From NCBI RefSeq assembly GCF_027912675.1, contig NZ_CP115757.1, positions 1,302,001-1,366,000 on the forward strand: 64,000 bases of DNA. Direction: 5' to 3'. The notes under the pieces are model-generated. The model did not search any database and was not told the DNA's origin. It worked only from the letters and a program-made list of their open reading frames with translations. The stretch comes from Paracoccus sp. SCSIO 75233 (GTDB taxonomy: Bacteria; Pseudomonadota; Alphaproteobacteria; Rhodobacterales; Rhodobacteraceae). Below are positions 46,220-56,056 of this stretch, piece by piece. Position 1 is the first letter of the stretch, and every line of letters starts with the position of its first letter. Both the position numbers and the translations under genes were made by a program.

Positions 46220-47191
46220 ATGTCGAAAACATGCTGCTCCCCGGCGTTCAGCCCTGACGGCGAAATATCCGCCCGCGATGCAGCTTATCTGGATGCCGCC
46301 CAGTCCGTGCAGCCCGCGCCGTCAAACGTTCAGAGGGAACTCGCCGACGCCCTGCTGACCATACGGGGCGGTTTTTTCGACATGGGCACAAGGCGGTCAC
46401 GCTTCCATGACGACTTCGATTCGCCACGCCACAAGGTCAAGCTGTCGGATTTCCGTATCTCAGCGACGTCCTGCACAAATGCGCAATATGCCCGGTTCGT
46501 CGAAGCGACCGGATACCGGACTGTGTCGGAGGTCGAGGGCTGGTCCTATGTATTTCATCTGCTGCTGAACGATCCTTCGCAATGGACCGAATGGCCGCCC
46601 GGCCTGCCGTGGTGGCGCAAGGTCGATGGCGCCGCGTGGTTCGCACCCGAAGGACCGGGCAGCAGCACCGCAAACCGTGAGGATCATCCCGTCGTTCATC
46701 TGAGCTGGTATGACGCGCTGGCCTATTGCAACTGGGCGGGGCTGCATCTGCCGACGGAGGCGCAGTGGGAATTCGCGGCGCGCGGCGGGCTGCGGCGGCG
46801 GAAATTCCCGTGGGGCGATGAGTTTTGGCCTGATGGCAAACCCGCGATGAACACCTGGCAGGGCGATTTCCCGAAGGTGAACACGGCAGAGGATGGCTAT
46901 GTCGGAACCGCCCCGGTGACCGCTTTTGAACCGAACGGCTTTGGGCTTTACAATTGCTGTGGGAATGTCTGGGAATGGACGGCGGATTTGTTCGCCTACC
47001 ATCCCGCCGAGGGGCCATTCCCGCTGCGCGATCCCACAGGCCCCGATACAGGCTACGCACGGGTCCAGCGGGGCGGTTCATATCTGTGCCATGTCAGCTA
47101 TTGCGACCGCTACCACGTCCATTCCCGCACCAAGAACGACCCGGACAGCTCGACAGGCCACGGCGGATTTCGGGTGATGGGAAAAGCATGA
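46220..47191 (+). CDS. Formylglycine-generating enzyme (sulfatase maturation)
   Basis: A 323-residue FGE-sulfatase-domain protein. The catalytic cysteine pair is intact in RGGSYLCHVSYCDRYHV, followed by SRTKNDPDSSTGHGGFR, exactly as in aerobic FGE. Earlier blocks GGFFDMGT, HPVVHLSWYDALAYCNWAG, RLPTE-like HLPTEAQWEFAARGG and NVWEWTADLF are typical. It converts a cysteine in a CxPxR motif of sulfatases or phosphonate monoester hydrolases to formylglycine. ATG 46220 follows AAGGAA; an upstream extension from 46136 lacks family support. 199 nt downstream of the PHP gene. No target hydrolase is in the window. Confidence 0.92.
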   Translation: MSKTCCSPAFSPDGEISARDAAYLDAAQSVQPAPSNVQRELADALLTIRGGFFDMGTRRSRFHDDFDSPRHKVKLSDFRISATSCTNAQYARFVEATGYRTVSEVEGWSYVFHLLLNDPSQWTEWPPGLPWWRKVDGAAWFAPEGPGSSTANREDHPVVHLSWYDALAYCNWAGLHLPTEAQWEFAARGGLRRRKFPWGDEFWPDGKPAMNTWQGDFPKVNTAEDGYVGTAPVTAFEPNGFGLYNCCGNVWEWTADLFAYHPAEGPFPLRDPTGPDTGYARVQRGGSYLCHVSYCDRYHVHSRTKNDPDSSTGHGGFRVMGKA

Positions 47192-47303
47192 ACATGAAAG
47201 CGTAATTCCCGGCACTACGGCGAAGTGGGTTCACGAGACCCCGAATGCACGTCGTAAAACCGTGGCGGTTGAAAGAATTATTTTTAAATATCAATGGATT
47301 AAA

Positions 47304-47379
<76 letters not shown>

Positions 47380-47437
47380 GCCTGTCGCGAACCGCGCCGG
47401 ATTAGCCCGGTGCGGCGCGCGGATCAAGGGCTGTTGG

Positions 47438-48805
47438 TTATTTTTCCCCCGGTTTCCCGTCGAATTTCTTTTCAAGGCTGCTCCAGCAATCGGCGTAGTC
47501 ATCCTGCAGCGGGGCCTCGCGCCCGGCGAAGGCGGTCAGCTGCTGTGGAAATCGGGTCTCGAACATGAATTGCATGGTATTGTCCTGCTTGAACGGCTCC
47601 ATCGGTTCGGTTGAGCCGTGTTCGAAAGCATCGCGATCCGGGCCATGCGGCAGCATCATATTGTGCAGGCTTGTCGCGCCGGCGACAAAGCCATCGGGTT
47701 TGGCGTCATAAATGCCGGTGATATTGCCCATCAGTTCCGACATGATGTTCTTGTGATACCAGGGCGGCCGGAAGCTGTGCTCCGCCACCATCCAGCGTTC
47801 GCGGAACAGCACGAAGTCGATATTCGCCGTCCCCTCCTGCCCGGAAGGCGCGGTCAGTACGGTAAAAATCGATGGGTCCGGGTGGTCGAACAGGATCGCC
47901 CCGACCGGAGAATATGTCCGAAGATCATATTTATAGGCGCAATAATTGCCGTGCCATGCGACGACATCCAGCGGCGAGTGGTCGATATAGCTTTCATGGA
48001 ACTGGCCACACCATTTGATGACCACGCGCGATCGTGCCTCACGGTCCTCGAAGGCCGCGACCGGGCATTTGAAATCGCGCGGATTGGCGAGGCAGTTCGC
48101 GCCGATCGGGCCGCGCCCCGGCAGGTCGAATTTCTGGCCGTAATTCTCGCAGACGAAACCGCGGGCGGGGCCCTCCAACACCTCGACGCGATAGACGAGG
48201 CCGCGGGGAATGATGGCGATCTCGCGCGGTTCGAGGTCGATGATACCCAACTCCGTCGCGAAACGCAGCCGGCCCTCCTGAGGAACCACCAGTAATTCGC
48301 TGTCGGCGCTGAAAAAATATTCGTCCGCCATCGACTCGGTCACAAGATAGATATGTGCCGCCATCCCGACCTGAGTATTTACATCCCCCGCCGTCGTCAT
48401 CGTGCGCATCCCGGTGATCCAGGTCAGGTTGTCTTTACAATGCGGGACGGGATCCCAGCGATATTGGCCAAGGCTGATCACATCGGGCAACACATGCGGC
48501 GCGGATTTCCAGTACGGCACATCGATCTTCTGGAACCGCCCGACATGCTTGACCGAAGGGCGAATGCGATAGCACCAGCTGCGTTCGTTCTGGCCACGAG
48601 GGGCGGTGAAGGCGGTGCCGGAGAGCTGTTCGGCGTAAAGCCCGTAATTCACCTTCTGCGGCGAATTCTGGCCCTGTGGCAGCGCGCCGGGCAATGCCTC
48701 GGTTTCGAAATCATTGCCGAATCCGGGCATATAGCCCTGATGCAGTTCGGTTCCGTTTTGCGTGGTTGCGCGGATCATGCCCTCGGGCAGGGTGTCGGCG
48801 GTCAT
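47438..48805 (-). CDS. hmgA: Homogentisate 1,2-dioxygenase
   Basis: A 455-residue protein. Iron-ligand motifs [15 protein letters not shown] (His and Glu) and [13 protein letters not shown] (His) are present; other family blocks are [13 protein letters not shown] and [19 protein letters not shown]. It opens the ring of homogentisate to maleylacetoacetate in tyrosine/phenylalanine breakdown. ATG 48805 follows AGGGGAA; a TTG at 48853 is less likely. The usual partner genes (maleylacetoacetate isomerase, fumarylacetoacetase) are not in the window. A perfect palindrome lies 36 nt upstream. Confidence 0.96.
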   Translation of the reverse strand: MTADTLPEGMIRATTQNGTELHQGYMPGFGNDFETEALPGALPQGQNSPQKVNYGLYAEQLSGTAFTAPRGQNERSWCYRIRPSVKHVGRFQKIDVPYWKSAPHVLPDVISLGQYRWDPVPHCKDNLTWITGMRTMTTAGDVNTQVGMAAHIYLVTESMADEYFFSADSELLVVPQEGRLRFATELGIIDLEPREIAIIPRGLVYRVEVLEGPARGFVCENYGQKFDLPGRGPIGANCLANPRDFKCPVAAFEDREARSRVVIKWCGQFHESYIDHSPLDVVAWHGNYCAYKYDLRTYSPVGAILFDHPDPSIFTVLTAPSGQEGTANIDFVLFRERWMVAEHSFRPPWYHKNIMSELMGNITGIYDAKPDGFVAGATSLHNMMLPHGPDRDAFEHGSTEPMEPFKQDNTMQFMFETRFPQQLTAFAGREAPLQDDYADCWSSLEKKFDGKPGEK

Positions 48806-48840
48806 CTGGTTCCCCTGTTGAGACGTTTCCCGACAATTAA

Positions 48841-48854
48841 GTTGCAATTGCAAC
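48841..48854. promoter_or_regulatory. Perfect 14-bp palindrome at the hmgA promoter
   Basis: GTTGCAATTGCAAC, fully self-complementary, 36 nt upstream of the hmgA start. Its spacing suits an operator overlapping the promoter. MarR-type repressors use sites of this form; the actual regulator is not encoded here. Confidence 0.55.
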
Positions 48855-48995
48855 TATGTCAAAAGGAAAATTCGTCAAACCCGCCTTCATTGCCCGCAAT
48901 CTGCCGTCTGACGCATGGGGTTTCAGGGAATCACCTTGACCTTTGCCCGCCCCTTCTGTTGAACCCACCCCTGACAACAGAGGGCTCAGTCTCGT

Positions 48996-50840
48996 ATGGA
49001 AGATAACAACCGCAATCTGATCCTGGCGATGGTTCTGTCCATGCTGGTGGTTCTGGTATGGTACAGCTTCTTCGCCCCGGAGCCTCCGCCGCCGGCACCG
49101 GTCGACGAAACCGTGCAGACCGAAACCGGCGCACCCGCGACACCGGCAGCGCCGGTGACCAGCGGCAATGCGGTGACGGGCGGCGCGGCGGTTGCGGCGA
49201 GCGATGATGTCTCGGCCACGGCGGCACGGATCAGCATCGACAGCCCGTCGCTGGAAGGCTCGCTGTCGCTGGCAGGCGGCCGGATTGATGATCTTCTGCT
49301 GAAGAACTACCGCGAGACGCTGGATGAATCGTCGCCCGACGTGCGGGTCCTGACACCAACCGTTGCCAACCAGCTGAACCCGAACGACCCCGGGCTGGCC
49401 GGGCAGAAACCCTATTACGTCATCTATGGCTGGAGCCCTGTTGCAGGCGCCGATCCGTCGCTGGTTCCGGGCACCGGAACCGTCTGGGAGGTGGAATCGG
49501 GTGATACGCTGGGCCCTGACAGCCCGGTCACGCTTCGCTGGGATAACGGTGCAGGCCAGATCTTCCGCCGTCATTACACGCTGGACGACAAATTCCTGTT
49601 TACTGTCACGCAATCGGTCGAAAACACTTCCGATACGCCATTTGAGGCCGCCCCTTACGGCATCATCGCCCGCCACGGCCAACCTGACACGCAGAATTTC
49701 TTTGTTCTCCATGAGGGTATGGTCGCCATGACCGATGGCGAGCTGATGGAGACCAAGTACAAGAAGATGCCGGATTTCGACCCGGTGGCTGGAGACGGCC
49801 GGGCCGAAATCATCGACGTGGCGGAAAGCGGCTGGATCGGGTTCACCGATAAATACTGGATGACCACGCTTGCTCCGGTGTCGGGCCAGCCCTTCCGCGC
49901 AGTCGCGAAATATACCGAAGGCCTGGATATCTATCAGACCGAAACCCGCTTTCCGGTGATCACGGTCGCAGCCGGCGCCAGCGCGTCGAGCGAGAGCTAT
50001 CTGTTTGCCGGGGCCAAGGAATGGGAAACCATCCGCGGTTACGAGCAGGATCCGGGCATTCAGCGTTTCGTCGATTCCATCGACTGGGGCTGGTTCTACT
50101 TCCTGACCAAGCCGATTTTCCGCCTGCTGCACTGGCTGAACGGTTTCCTCGGCAATATGGGCTGGTCGATCATCGCCCTGACCTTCATCCTCAAGGCGCT
50201 TGTGTTCCCGCTGGCGCGCAAATCCTACGTCTCGATGGCGCGGATGCGTGAGCTGCAGCCCCAGATGGAGGCGCTGAAAGAGCGTGTCGGCGACGACCGT
50301 GCCAAGATGCAGCAGGAGATGATGGCGCTCTACAAGAAGGAGAAGGTCAATCCGGCGGCAGGCTGTCTGCCGATCCTGATCCAGATTCCCATCTTCTTCA
50401 GCCTTTACAAGGTGATTTTCGTCACGCTGGAACTGCGCCACGCGCCGTGGATCGGCTGGATCCGCGACCTGTCCGCGCCCGATCCGTCCTCGATCCTGAA
50501 CCTGTTCGGACTGCTGCCCTATGCCGCCCCGGCGCGCGACAGCATGATCGGGATCATCTCGCTGTCGGTCATGGCGATCATTCTGGGTATCTCCATGTGG
50601 CTCCAGCAGAAGCTGAACCCGGCACCCGCAGATCCGACGCAGAAAATGATCTTCGCCTGGATGCCGTGGGTGTTCATGTTCATGCTGGGCGGTTTCGCCT
50701 CGGGTCTGGTGCTCTACTGGATCACCAACAACGTCATCACGATCCTGCAGCAATACACGATCATGTCGATGCATGGCAGCCCGCCGAACCTGTTCGGAAA
50801 TATCCGTGACAGCGTACGGCCCAAGAAGAAAAAAGAATGA
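48996..50840 (+). CDS. yidC: Membrane protein insertase YidC
   Basis: A 614-residue insertase. An N-terminal helix (residues 7-26) precedes a Pro/Thr-rich linker, a large periplasmic domain and the conserved core: KPIFRLLHWLNGFLGNMGWS, LKALVFPLARKSYVSMARMR, NPAAGCLPILIQIPIFFSLY and the C-terminal ITNNVITILQQY. It ends in a lysine tail. It inserts and folds inner-membrane proteins, alone or with SecYEG. ATG 48996. It leads the run yidC, MOSC gene, yihA, with ATGA overlaps. The rpmH-rnpA pair often found upstream is absent here; hmgA occupies the other side. Confidence 0.97.
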   Translation: MEDNNRNLILAMVLSMLVVLVWYSFFAPEPPPPAPVDETVQTETGAPATPAAPVTSGNAVTGGAAVAASDDVSATAARISIDSPSLEGSLSLAGGRIDDLLLKNYRETLDESSPDVRVLTPTVANQLNPNDPGLAGQKPYYVIYGWSPVAGADPSLVPGTGTVWEVESGDTLGPDSPVTLRWDNGAGQIFRRHYTLDDKFLFTVTQSVENTSDTPFEAAPYGIIARHGQPDTQNFFVLHEGMVAMTDGELMETKYKKMPDFDPVAGDGRAEIIDVAESGWIGFTDKYWMTTLAPVSGQPFRAVAKYTEGLDIYQTETRFPVITVAAGASASSESYLFAGAKEWETIRGYEQDPGIQRFVDSIDWGWFYFLTKPIFRLLHWLNGFLGNMGWSIIALTFILKALVFPLARKSYVSMARMRELQPQMEALKERVGDDRAKMQQEMMALYKKEKVNPAAGCLPILIQIPIFFSLYKVIFVTLELRHAPWIGWIRDLSAPDPSSILNLFGLLPYAAPARDSMIGIISLSVMAIILGISMWLQQKLNPAPADPTQKMIFAWMPWVFMFMLGGFASGLVLYWITNNVITILQQYTIMSMHGSPPNLFGNIRDSVRPKKKKE

Positions 50841-51634
50841 TCCGCCTCGCACAGATCTGGCGCTATCCGTTGAAAGCCATCGGACGCCAGAAGCTGGATC
50901 GCGTAAAGCTGACCAAGGGTGAACGTCTGCCCTTCGACCGGCACTGGGCGGTCATGCACGAGGCCTCGGCGGAGAAGCTGGGTGATGCGGATGGTCTGGA
51001 CGGCTGGATGCCGAAATCCGCCTTCCTGCGCGGCGCGGCAGGCCCGTCTCTGCAAGCGATCAGTGGCGGGTTGAGCAATGGGAAACTGATGCTCAGCCAC
51101 CCGGATCAAGCGGATATTTCCGTCGACCCGACCAAGGATGAGGACGAGGCACGGCTGATCGACTGGCTGCGTCCGCTCTGGCCGGAGGACAAGCCGGCCC
51201 CGTCCCGTCTGGTCAGCGGTTCGGTGCCGCTGACGGATGCGAAGAATCCCTATGTTTCGATCAATTCAATCGAGAGCCTGCGCGAAATCGAGATTCATGT
51301 CGGTCACCGTATCGGCGTGGAAAGATGGCGCGGCAATCTCTGGATTGAGGGCGGGGAACCGTTCGAGGAACTCGACTGGATCGGTCGCGAAATCCGCATC
51401 GGCGCGGCGCGTCTGATCGTGCGCGAACCGATTGGCCGCTGTGCAGCGACGGCGGTCGATACCGAAACCGGCAGACCGGATCGTTCGATGGTGCAAATCG
51501 TCAACGAAAAATACGACCACACGAATTTCGGCGTCTATGCCGAGGTGATCGACGGTGCGGATATCGCGCCGATGGACGAGGTGATCGTGGCTGACGCGCC
51601 TGCGCCTGATCCAAATGCGGCGGATGGCGCATGA
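50837..51634 (+). CDS. MOSC-domain protein
   Basis: A 265-residue protein with an N-terminal MOSC beta-barrel domain (RLAQIWRYPLKAIGRQKLD) and the MOSC core: NPYVSINSIESLREIE, RWRGNLWIEGGEPFEELDWI, and GRCAATAVDTETG with the conserved cysteine. MOSC proteins act in molybdenum-cofactor-related sulfur or N-hydroxylated substrate chemistry. ATG 50837 overlaps the yidC stop, and its stop overlaps yihA. Substrate unknown. Confidence 0.92.
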   Translation: MIRLAQIWRYPLKAIGRQKLDRVKLTKGERLPFDRHWAVMHEASAEKLGDADGLDGWMPKSAFLRGAAGPSLQAISGGLSNGKLMLSHPDQADISVDPTKDEDEARLIDWLRPLWPEDKPAPSRLVSGSVPLTDAKNPYVSINSIESLREIEIHVGHRIGVERWRGNLWIEGGEPFEELDWIGREIRIGAARLIVREPIGRCAATAVDTETGRPDRSMVQIVNEKYDHTNFGVYAEVIDGADIAPMDEVIVADAPAPDPNAADGA

Positions 51635-52281
51635 AGGTCTCCTTCCCTGTCGCGGGCGAGCCGGACCCTGCCGAGGCGGAAGCCGCGCGCCAGCTTTTCG
51701 CCGGGCCGGTTGATTTCGTCAAAGGCGTGGTCGCAATGGATGGGTTGCCACCCGCCGACCGGCCCGAGATATGTTTCGCCGGACGATCCAATGTCGGCAA
51801 ATCCAGCCTGATCAATGCGCTGACCGGGCGCAAGGGGATCGCGCGCGCCTCGAACACACCGGGCCGCACGCAGGAAATCAACTATTTCGCGCTCGGTCAG
51901 CGGGCCTATCTCGTCGATCTGCCCGGCTATGGGTTTGCCAAAGCCCCGGTTGCCGTGGTGAAAAAATGGCAGGAATTGCTGAAAAATTACCTCGCGGGCA
52001 GACCGACACTGCGGCGCGCCTTCTGCCTGATCGATTCGCGCCACGGGATCAAACCCGTGGATCACGAGATCATGACGCTGCTCGATAAATCCGCAGTGCC
52101 GTTTCAGGTGGTGCTGACCAAGGCCGACAAGCTGGGGCCGAACGCCATCAAGCCGGTTCTGGCGCAGGTCGAGGATGAATTGCAGAAACATCCTGCGGCT
52201 TTTCCTGAGCTTGTGGTGACCTCGTCCGACAAGGGTCAGGGAATTGCGACGCTGCGCGCGATTATTGGCGGGTTGGATTAG
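51631..52281 (+). CDS. yihA: Ribosome-biogenesis GTPase YihA/YsxC
   Basis: A 216-residue GTPase. P-loop GRSNVGKSS (residues 51-59), G2/G3 segment TPGRTQEINYF and DLPGYG, G4 TKAD. It acts in late large-subunit assembly and is usually essential. ATG 51631 overlaps the MOSC stop. Confidence 0.96.
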   Translation: MKVSFPVAGEPDPAEAEAARQLFAGPVDFVKGVVAMDGLPPADRPEICFAGRSNVGKSSLINALTGRKGIARASNTPGRTQEINYFALGQRAYLVDLPGYGFAKAPVAVVKKWQELLKNYLAGRPTLRRAFCLIDSRHGIKPVDHEIMTLLDKSAVPFQVVLTKADKLGPNAIKPVLAQVEDELQKHPAAFPELVVTSSDKGQGIATLRAIIGGLD

Positions 52282-52296
52282 GGGGCGGTTTTGGGT

Positions 52297-52314
52297 GGTG
52301 CGCTGAAGCGCACC
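52297..52314. repeat. REP-like palindrome between yihA and argB
   Basis: GGTGCGCT-GA-AGCGCACC, perfect 8-bp arms, followed by CTACGGG and no U tract. It resembles short interspersed palindromic repeats of proteobacteria. The single copy here is what I can see. Confidence 0.5.
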
Positions 52315-52382
52315 CTACGGGGCGTGTAGCTCTGGACGCGGCGTGTCGCTGCCCCTAACGTGCTTCCAACCACAGGGAACGC

Positions 52383-53300
52383 ATGATGAGACAGCAGGAC
52401 ATGAACCGAGACTTCGCCGCCGCCGCAACGACATTGTCCGAAGCCCTGCCCTATATGCAGCGATATTCCGATGCCGTGGTCGTGGTGAAGTTCGGTGGCA
52501 ATGCCATGGGCGACGATGCGGAGATGGCGAAATTCGCCTCTGACATCGTGCTGATGAAGCAGGTCGGCATTCATCCGGTCGTGGTGCATGGCGGCGGACC
52601 GATGATCAACGATCTGCTGGGCAGGCTGGGGATCGAAAGCCATTTCGTGCGCGGCAAGCGCGTCACCACCAAGCAAACCGTCGAGGTGGTGGAGATGGTT
52701 CTCTCCGGCCTCGTCAACAAGCGCATCGTTCAGGCAATCAATGACGCGGGCGGGCGGGCCATCGGGATTTCCGGCAAGGATGACGACCTGATGGTGTGCG
52801 AGGCCGATGACCCGGAACTGGGCTTCGTCGGCAAGCCGGTCGAAATGAATATCCAGATCATCCGCGATCTTTATAAGGCCGGGCTGATTCCGGTGATTGC
52901 GCCGGTCGCGACCGGCATGGCGGATAACGAGACCTTCAACGTCAATGGCGACACGGCGGCAGGTGCAATTGCCGGCGCACTTCAGGCCGACCGGCTGCTG
53001 CTGCTGACCGATGTGTCAGGCGTCAAGGACAAATCGGGCGAGGTTATCACCCAGATGACCCCCGATCAGGTCCGCGCCATGATCGCTGACGGCACAATCG
53101 CGGGGGGTATGATCCCCAAGACCGAAACCGCACTGAACGCAATCGCAGAGGGTGTGCGCGCCGTGGTGATCCTTGACGGGCGGGTGCCGAATGCCTGCCT
53201 TCTGGAGTTGTTCACCGAACACGGGGCGGGCAGCCTGATCCGCTCGACCGAGCCGCGGGTGAAACCGCGCGGGCTGCGGCAGGCCGCTGGTGCGATTTGA
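52383..53300 (+). CDS. argB: Acetylglutamate kinase
   Basis: A 305-residue kinase of the amino-acid kinase fold. Glycine-rich motifs [11 protein letters not shown] and [11 protein letters not shown] are present, with [20 protein letters not shown] and GGMIPK. It phosphorylates N-acetylglutamate in arginine biosynthesis. The start may be ATG 52383 or ATG 52401. It follows yihA by 101 nt holding a REP-like palindrome. Confidence 0.97.
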   Translation: MMRQQDMNRDFAAAATTLSEALPYMQRYSDAVVVVKFGGNAMGDDAEMAKFASDIVLMKQVGIHPVVVHGGGPMINDLLGRLGIESHFVRGKRVTTKQTVEVVEMVLSGLVNKRIVQAINDAGGRAIGISGKDDDLMVCEADDPELGFVGKPVEMNIQIIRDLYKAGLIPVIAPVATGMADNETFNVNGDTAAGAIAGALQADRLLLLTDVSGVKDKSGEVITQMTPDQVRAMIADGTIAGGMIPKTETALNAIAEGVRAVVILDGRVPNACLLELFTEHGAGSLIRSTEPRVKPRGLRQAAGAI

Positions 53301-53443
53301 AAATGCCTGACAGCAATAACACCCGCATCACGTTGAAGAAACGTACAAAAACGCATATTTCTTGCGATTCAGGCGCTTGCCCTATTCGCTAAACCTATGG
53401 CAGGATTTGTCAATCTTGCGTGGCAATCGAGGCTTTGTTGCAT

Positions 53444-53962
53444 ATGACCCCATCTGGCTATCGCCGTCTGATCCTCACCCGCCACGCAAAATCGGCATGG
53501 GACGATCCGACGCTCGATGATTCCGACCGCCCGCTGAACGCGCGTGGCCGCCGCGCCGCGCTTTTGCTGGGGGATTTCCTCGCCTCGCGCGGCTATGAAC
53601 CGGAGGAGGTGCTGTGTTCGCCCTCTCTGCGGACCCGGCAGACATGGGAATATATCTCTGCCGCGACGCTTGAGGTGCGGCCCGATCTGCGCATCGAGAA
53701 CGGGCTGTATCACGCCCGCCCGGCGGAGATGTTGAAGATCCTCAAGACCGCGAAGCATCAGACCGTGATGATGATCGGCCATAATCCCGGCATCGCGGAA
53801 CTGGCCGAAAGCCTGCCGGCGCGGGTGCCGATGGATCCCGATTTCCGGCGCTATCCGACGGCGGCGACTCTGGTGGTCGATTTTCAGATTGAGGACTGGG
53901 CCGAGATTGAAAAAGGCACCGGCAGCGTAATGGACTTCGTCCGTATCGACGGACGCAACTGA
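53444..53962 (+). CDS. SixA-like histidine phosphatase
   Basis: A 172-residue histidine-phosphatase protein. The catalytic RHA motif is LTRHAKSAWDD (residues 8-18) and the second His is in MMIGHNPGIAELAE. Related to phosphohistidine phosphatase SixA. ATG 53444 has GAGG upstream; a GTG at 53420 is a weaker alternative. It precedes trpB by 15 nt on the same strand. Confidence 0.9.
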   Translation: MTPSGYRRLILTRHAKSAWDDPTLDDSDRPLNARGRRAALLLGDFLASRGYEPEEVLCSPSLRTRQTWEYISAATLEVRPDLRIENGLYHARPAEMLKILKTAKHQTVMMIGHNPGIAELAESLPARVPMDPDFRRYPTAATLVVDFQIEDWAEIEKGTGSVMDFVRIDGRN

Positions 53963-53977
53963 GCAGGGAATACTGAT

Positions 53978-55183
53978 ATGGGTTATCTGAAATCGCACCC
54001 CGATGCGAATGGCTTCTTCGGTCCTTATGGCGGTGCGGAGCTTCCGCCGGTTCTGGTGGAGCATTTCAACGCGATCCATCAGGCCTATCTGCGGCTGTCA
54101 CGGTCGGCGGATTTCATCAACGAGCTGCGCTATATCCGCAAGCATTTTCAGGGCCGCCCGACCCCGATCAGCTATTTCGGCAACCTGTCCGCCGATTGCG
54201 GCGGCGCGCAGATCTATGCCAAGCGGGAGGATCTGAACCATACCGGCGCGCATAAGCTGAACCATTGCATGGCAGAAGTCCTGCTGGCCAAGCATATGGG
54301 CAAGACCAAGGTCATGGCCGAAACCGGGGCGGGCCAGCACGGCGTGGCGCTGGCGACGGCGGCGGCCTATTTCGGGCTCGATTGCGAGATTCATATGGGC
54401 GAGATCGATATCGCCAAGGAAGCCCCGAACGTGACCCGGATGAAGCTGCTCGGCGCGGAGGTCGTGCCGGTCAGCTTTGGCGGACGCTCCCTGAAAGAGG
54501 CCGTGGATAGCTGTTTCCAATCCTATGTCGCGCAGGCGGAGCATGCGCTATTCGCCATCGGCAGCGTCGTCGGCCCGCATCCCTTCCCGATGATGGTGCG
54601 CGATTTCCAGCATGTCGTGGGGATCGAATCGCGCGAGCAATTCCTCGAAATGACGGGCCGCCTGCCCGACATGGTTGCCGCCTGTGTCGGTGGCGGCTCA
54701 AACGCAATGGGTCTGTTCGCCGGTTTCATCGACGATGAGGAGGTGGAGTTGCACGGGGTCGAACCGCTCGGCACCTCTTCCAAGCTGGGCGATCACGCGG
54801 CCACGCTGACCTATGGCGAGGATGGCGATATTCATGGCTTCAAAACCGTGGTGCTGAAGGATGCCGATGGCAATCCGGCCCCGGTCCACACCGTCGCCTC
54901 GGGGCTGGATTACCCCGGCGTCGGCCCGGAACATGCCTATCTGCGCAAGATCGGACGCGCGCAATATAGTGCGGCGGATGATAAGGAGGCGCTTGACGCC
55001 TTCTATCGCCTGTCCCGGCGCGAGGGGATCATCCCGGCACTCGAAAGCGCCCATGCAGTTGCCTTTGCGCTGCGCGAGGCGCCGAAACATCCCGGCAAGA
55101 CCATCCTCATCAACCTGTCCGGGCGCGGTGACAAGGATATCGACTATGTGACTGAAACATATGGATTCAGTGCCGAGGGTTGA
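53978..55183 (+). CDS. trpB: Tryptophan synthase beta-subunit homologue, stand-alone and divergent
   Basis: A 401-residue PLP enzyme. PLP-lysine motif [11 protein letters not shown] (canonical HTGAHKxN), catalytic Glu in ETGAGQHG, phosphate loop GGGSNAMG, closing Asp in [12 protein letters not shown], and NLSGRGDKD near the C-terminus. The inner (COMM) region differs from standard TrpB, for example [20 protein letters not shown]. No trpA or trpF is nearby, so it may be a paralogue acting with free indole or on another substrate. ATG 53978. Confidence 0.88.
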   Translation: MGYLKSHPDANGFFGPYGGAELPPVLVEHFNAIHQAYLRLSRSADFINELRYIRKHFQGRPTPISYFGNLSADCGGAQIYAKREDLNHTGAHKLNHCMAEVLLAKHMGKTKVMAETGAGQHGVALATAAAYFGLDCEIHMGEIDIAKEAPNVTRMKLLGAEVVPVSFGGRSLKEAVDSCFQSYVAQAEHALFAIGSVVGPHPFPMMVRDFQHVVGIESREQFLEMTGRLPDMVAACVGGGSNAMGLFAGFIDDEEVELHGVEPLGTSSKLGDHAATLTYGEDGDIHGFKTVVLKDADGNPAPVHTVASGLDYPGVGPEHAYLRKIGRAQYSAADDKEALDAFYRLSRREGIIPALESAHAVAFALREAPKHPGKTILINLSGRGDKDIDYVTETYGFSAEG

Positions 55184-55277
55184 TCTCCGGTACAGCGTTC
55201 AGCCCGGCTTTGCCGATTCTCAAGATCGGTGACCGGGCGTCTGGCGTGACGCGGAAATTCCAGTTAGCATCCGCAGA

Positions 55278-55988
55278 ATGAAAGACGTTGTACCCGCACA
55301 GGCCCCCGAACTTCCCCGCCCGCGCAGCTTCTGGCAGCGGATCGCGGACCGGCTTGCCGCATTCATGGGATCGAAAAGACCGGCAACGCCGCCGGAAAAA
55401 TCGGTGGCGTTTACCATAGCTGTGATCTCGCTCGGGGCGAAGCTGGCCAAGGCTGACGGGCGGGTCGACCGCTCCGAGGTGGCCGCATTTCGGCGGGTGT
55501 TCAAAATCCCCCGCGGGGAGGAAAAAAACGCCGCCCGCGTCTTCGATCTCGCCCGGCAGAACGTCGCGGGTTACGACGCATGGGCGCACCGGATCGCGCG
55601 TTTGTTCCGCCCCGGCGATCCCGCACTGGAAAACGTGATCGAGGGGCTGGTGATCATCGCAACTGCCGACGGGACGATGCACACGGCCGAGCGGGCGATG
55701 CTGGACGATATAAGCCGGATCTTTTCGGTCCCGCAGGAACGGCTCGCAACCATCATCGCGCGGCATGATGCCGAAGCCGCCTGCCCGCCCTGTCAGCAGC
55801 TTGGCCTGCCGCCGGATGCGACACTGGCCGAAGGGCGCGCACGGTGGCGCGAATTGCTGAACGAACACCACCCGGACCGCGCCATCGCTGCCGGCCTGCC
55901 GCGTGAGGCAATCCGGCTGGCGGAGGCCCGTACCCGTGCCATCAACACGGCCTGGGAACAATTCCGCGCGAGCAGAAGCCCGGGCTGA
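55278..55988 (+). CDS. TerB / J-domain protein, DjlA-like but soluble
   Basis: A 236-residue protein. A TerB-like helical domain covers about residues 40-155 (AKLAKADGRVDRSEVAAFRR and ATADGTMHTAERAML). A C-terminal J-like domain (170-236) contains the HPD motif (NEHHPDRAIA). DjlA has a membrane anchor, which is missing here. J domains stimulate Hsp70 ATPases; TerB domains may bind metal. ATG 55278. Target unknown. Confidence 0.85.
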   Translation: MKDVVPAQAPELPRPRSFWQRIADRLAAFMGSKRPATPPEKSVAFTIAVISLGAKLAKADGRVDRSEVAAFRRVFKIPRGEEKNAARVFDLARQNVAGYDAWAHRIARLFRPGDPALENVIEGLVIIATADGTMHTAERAMLDDISRIFSVPQERLATIIARHDAEAACPPCQQLGLPPDATLAEGRARWRELLNEHHPDRAIAAGLPREAIRLAEARTRAINTAWEQFRASRSPG

Positions 55989-56056
55989 CACTGCGCCGGA
56001 ACTCAACCGGGCCTTGTCCGGTTCTCCCATCACACCCAACCGCCGGAGGCGTCCCC

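Noticed and set aside
48837..50852. Minus-strand open frame of 671 codons opposite yidC
   Set aside because: Shadow of yidC; it is low-complexity with His/Gln/Arg bias and no family motif.
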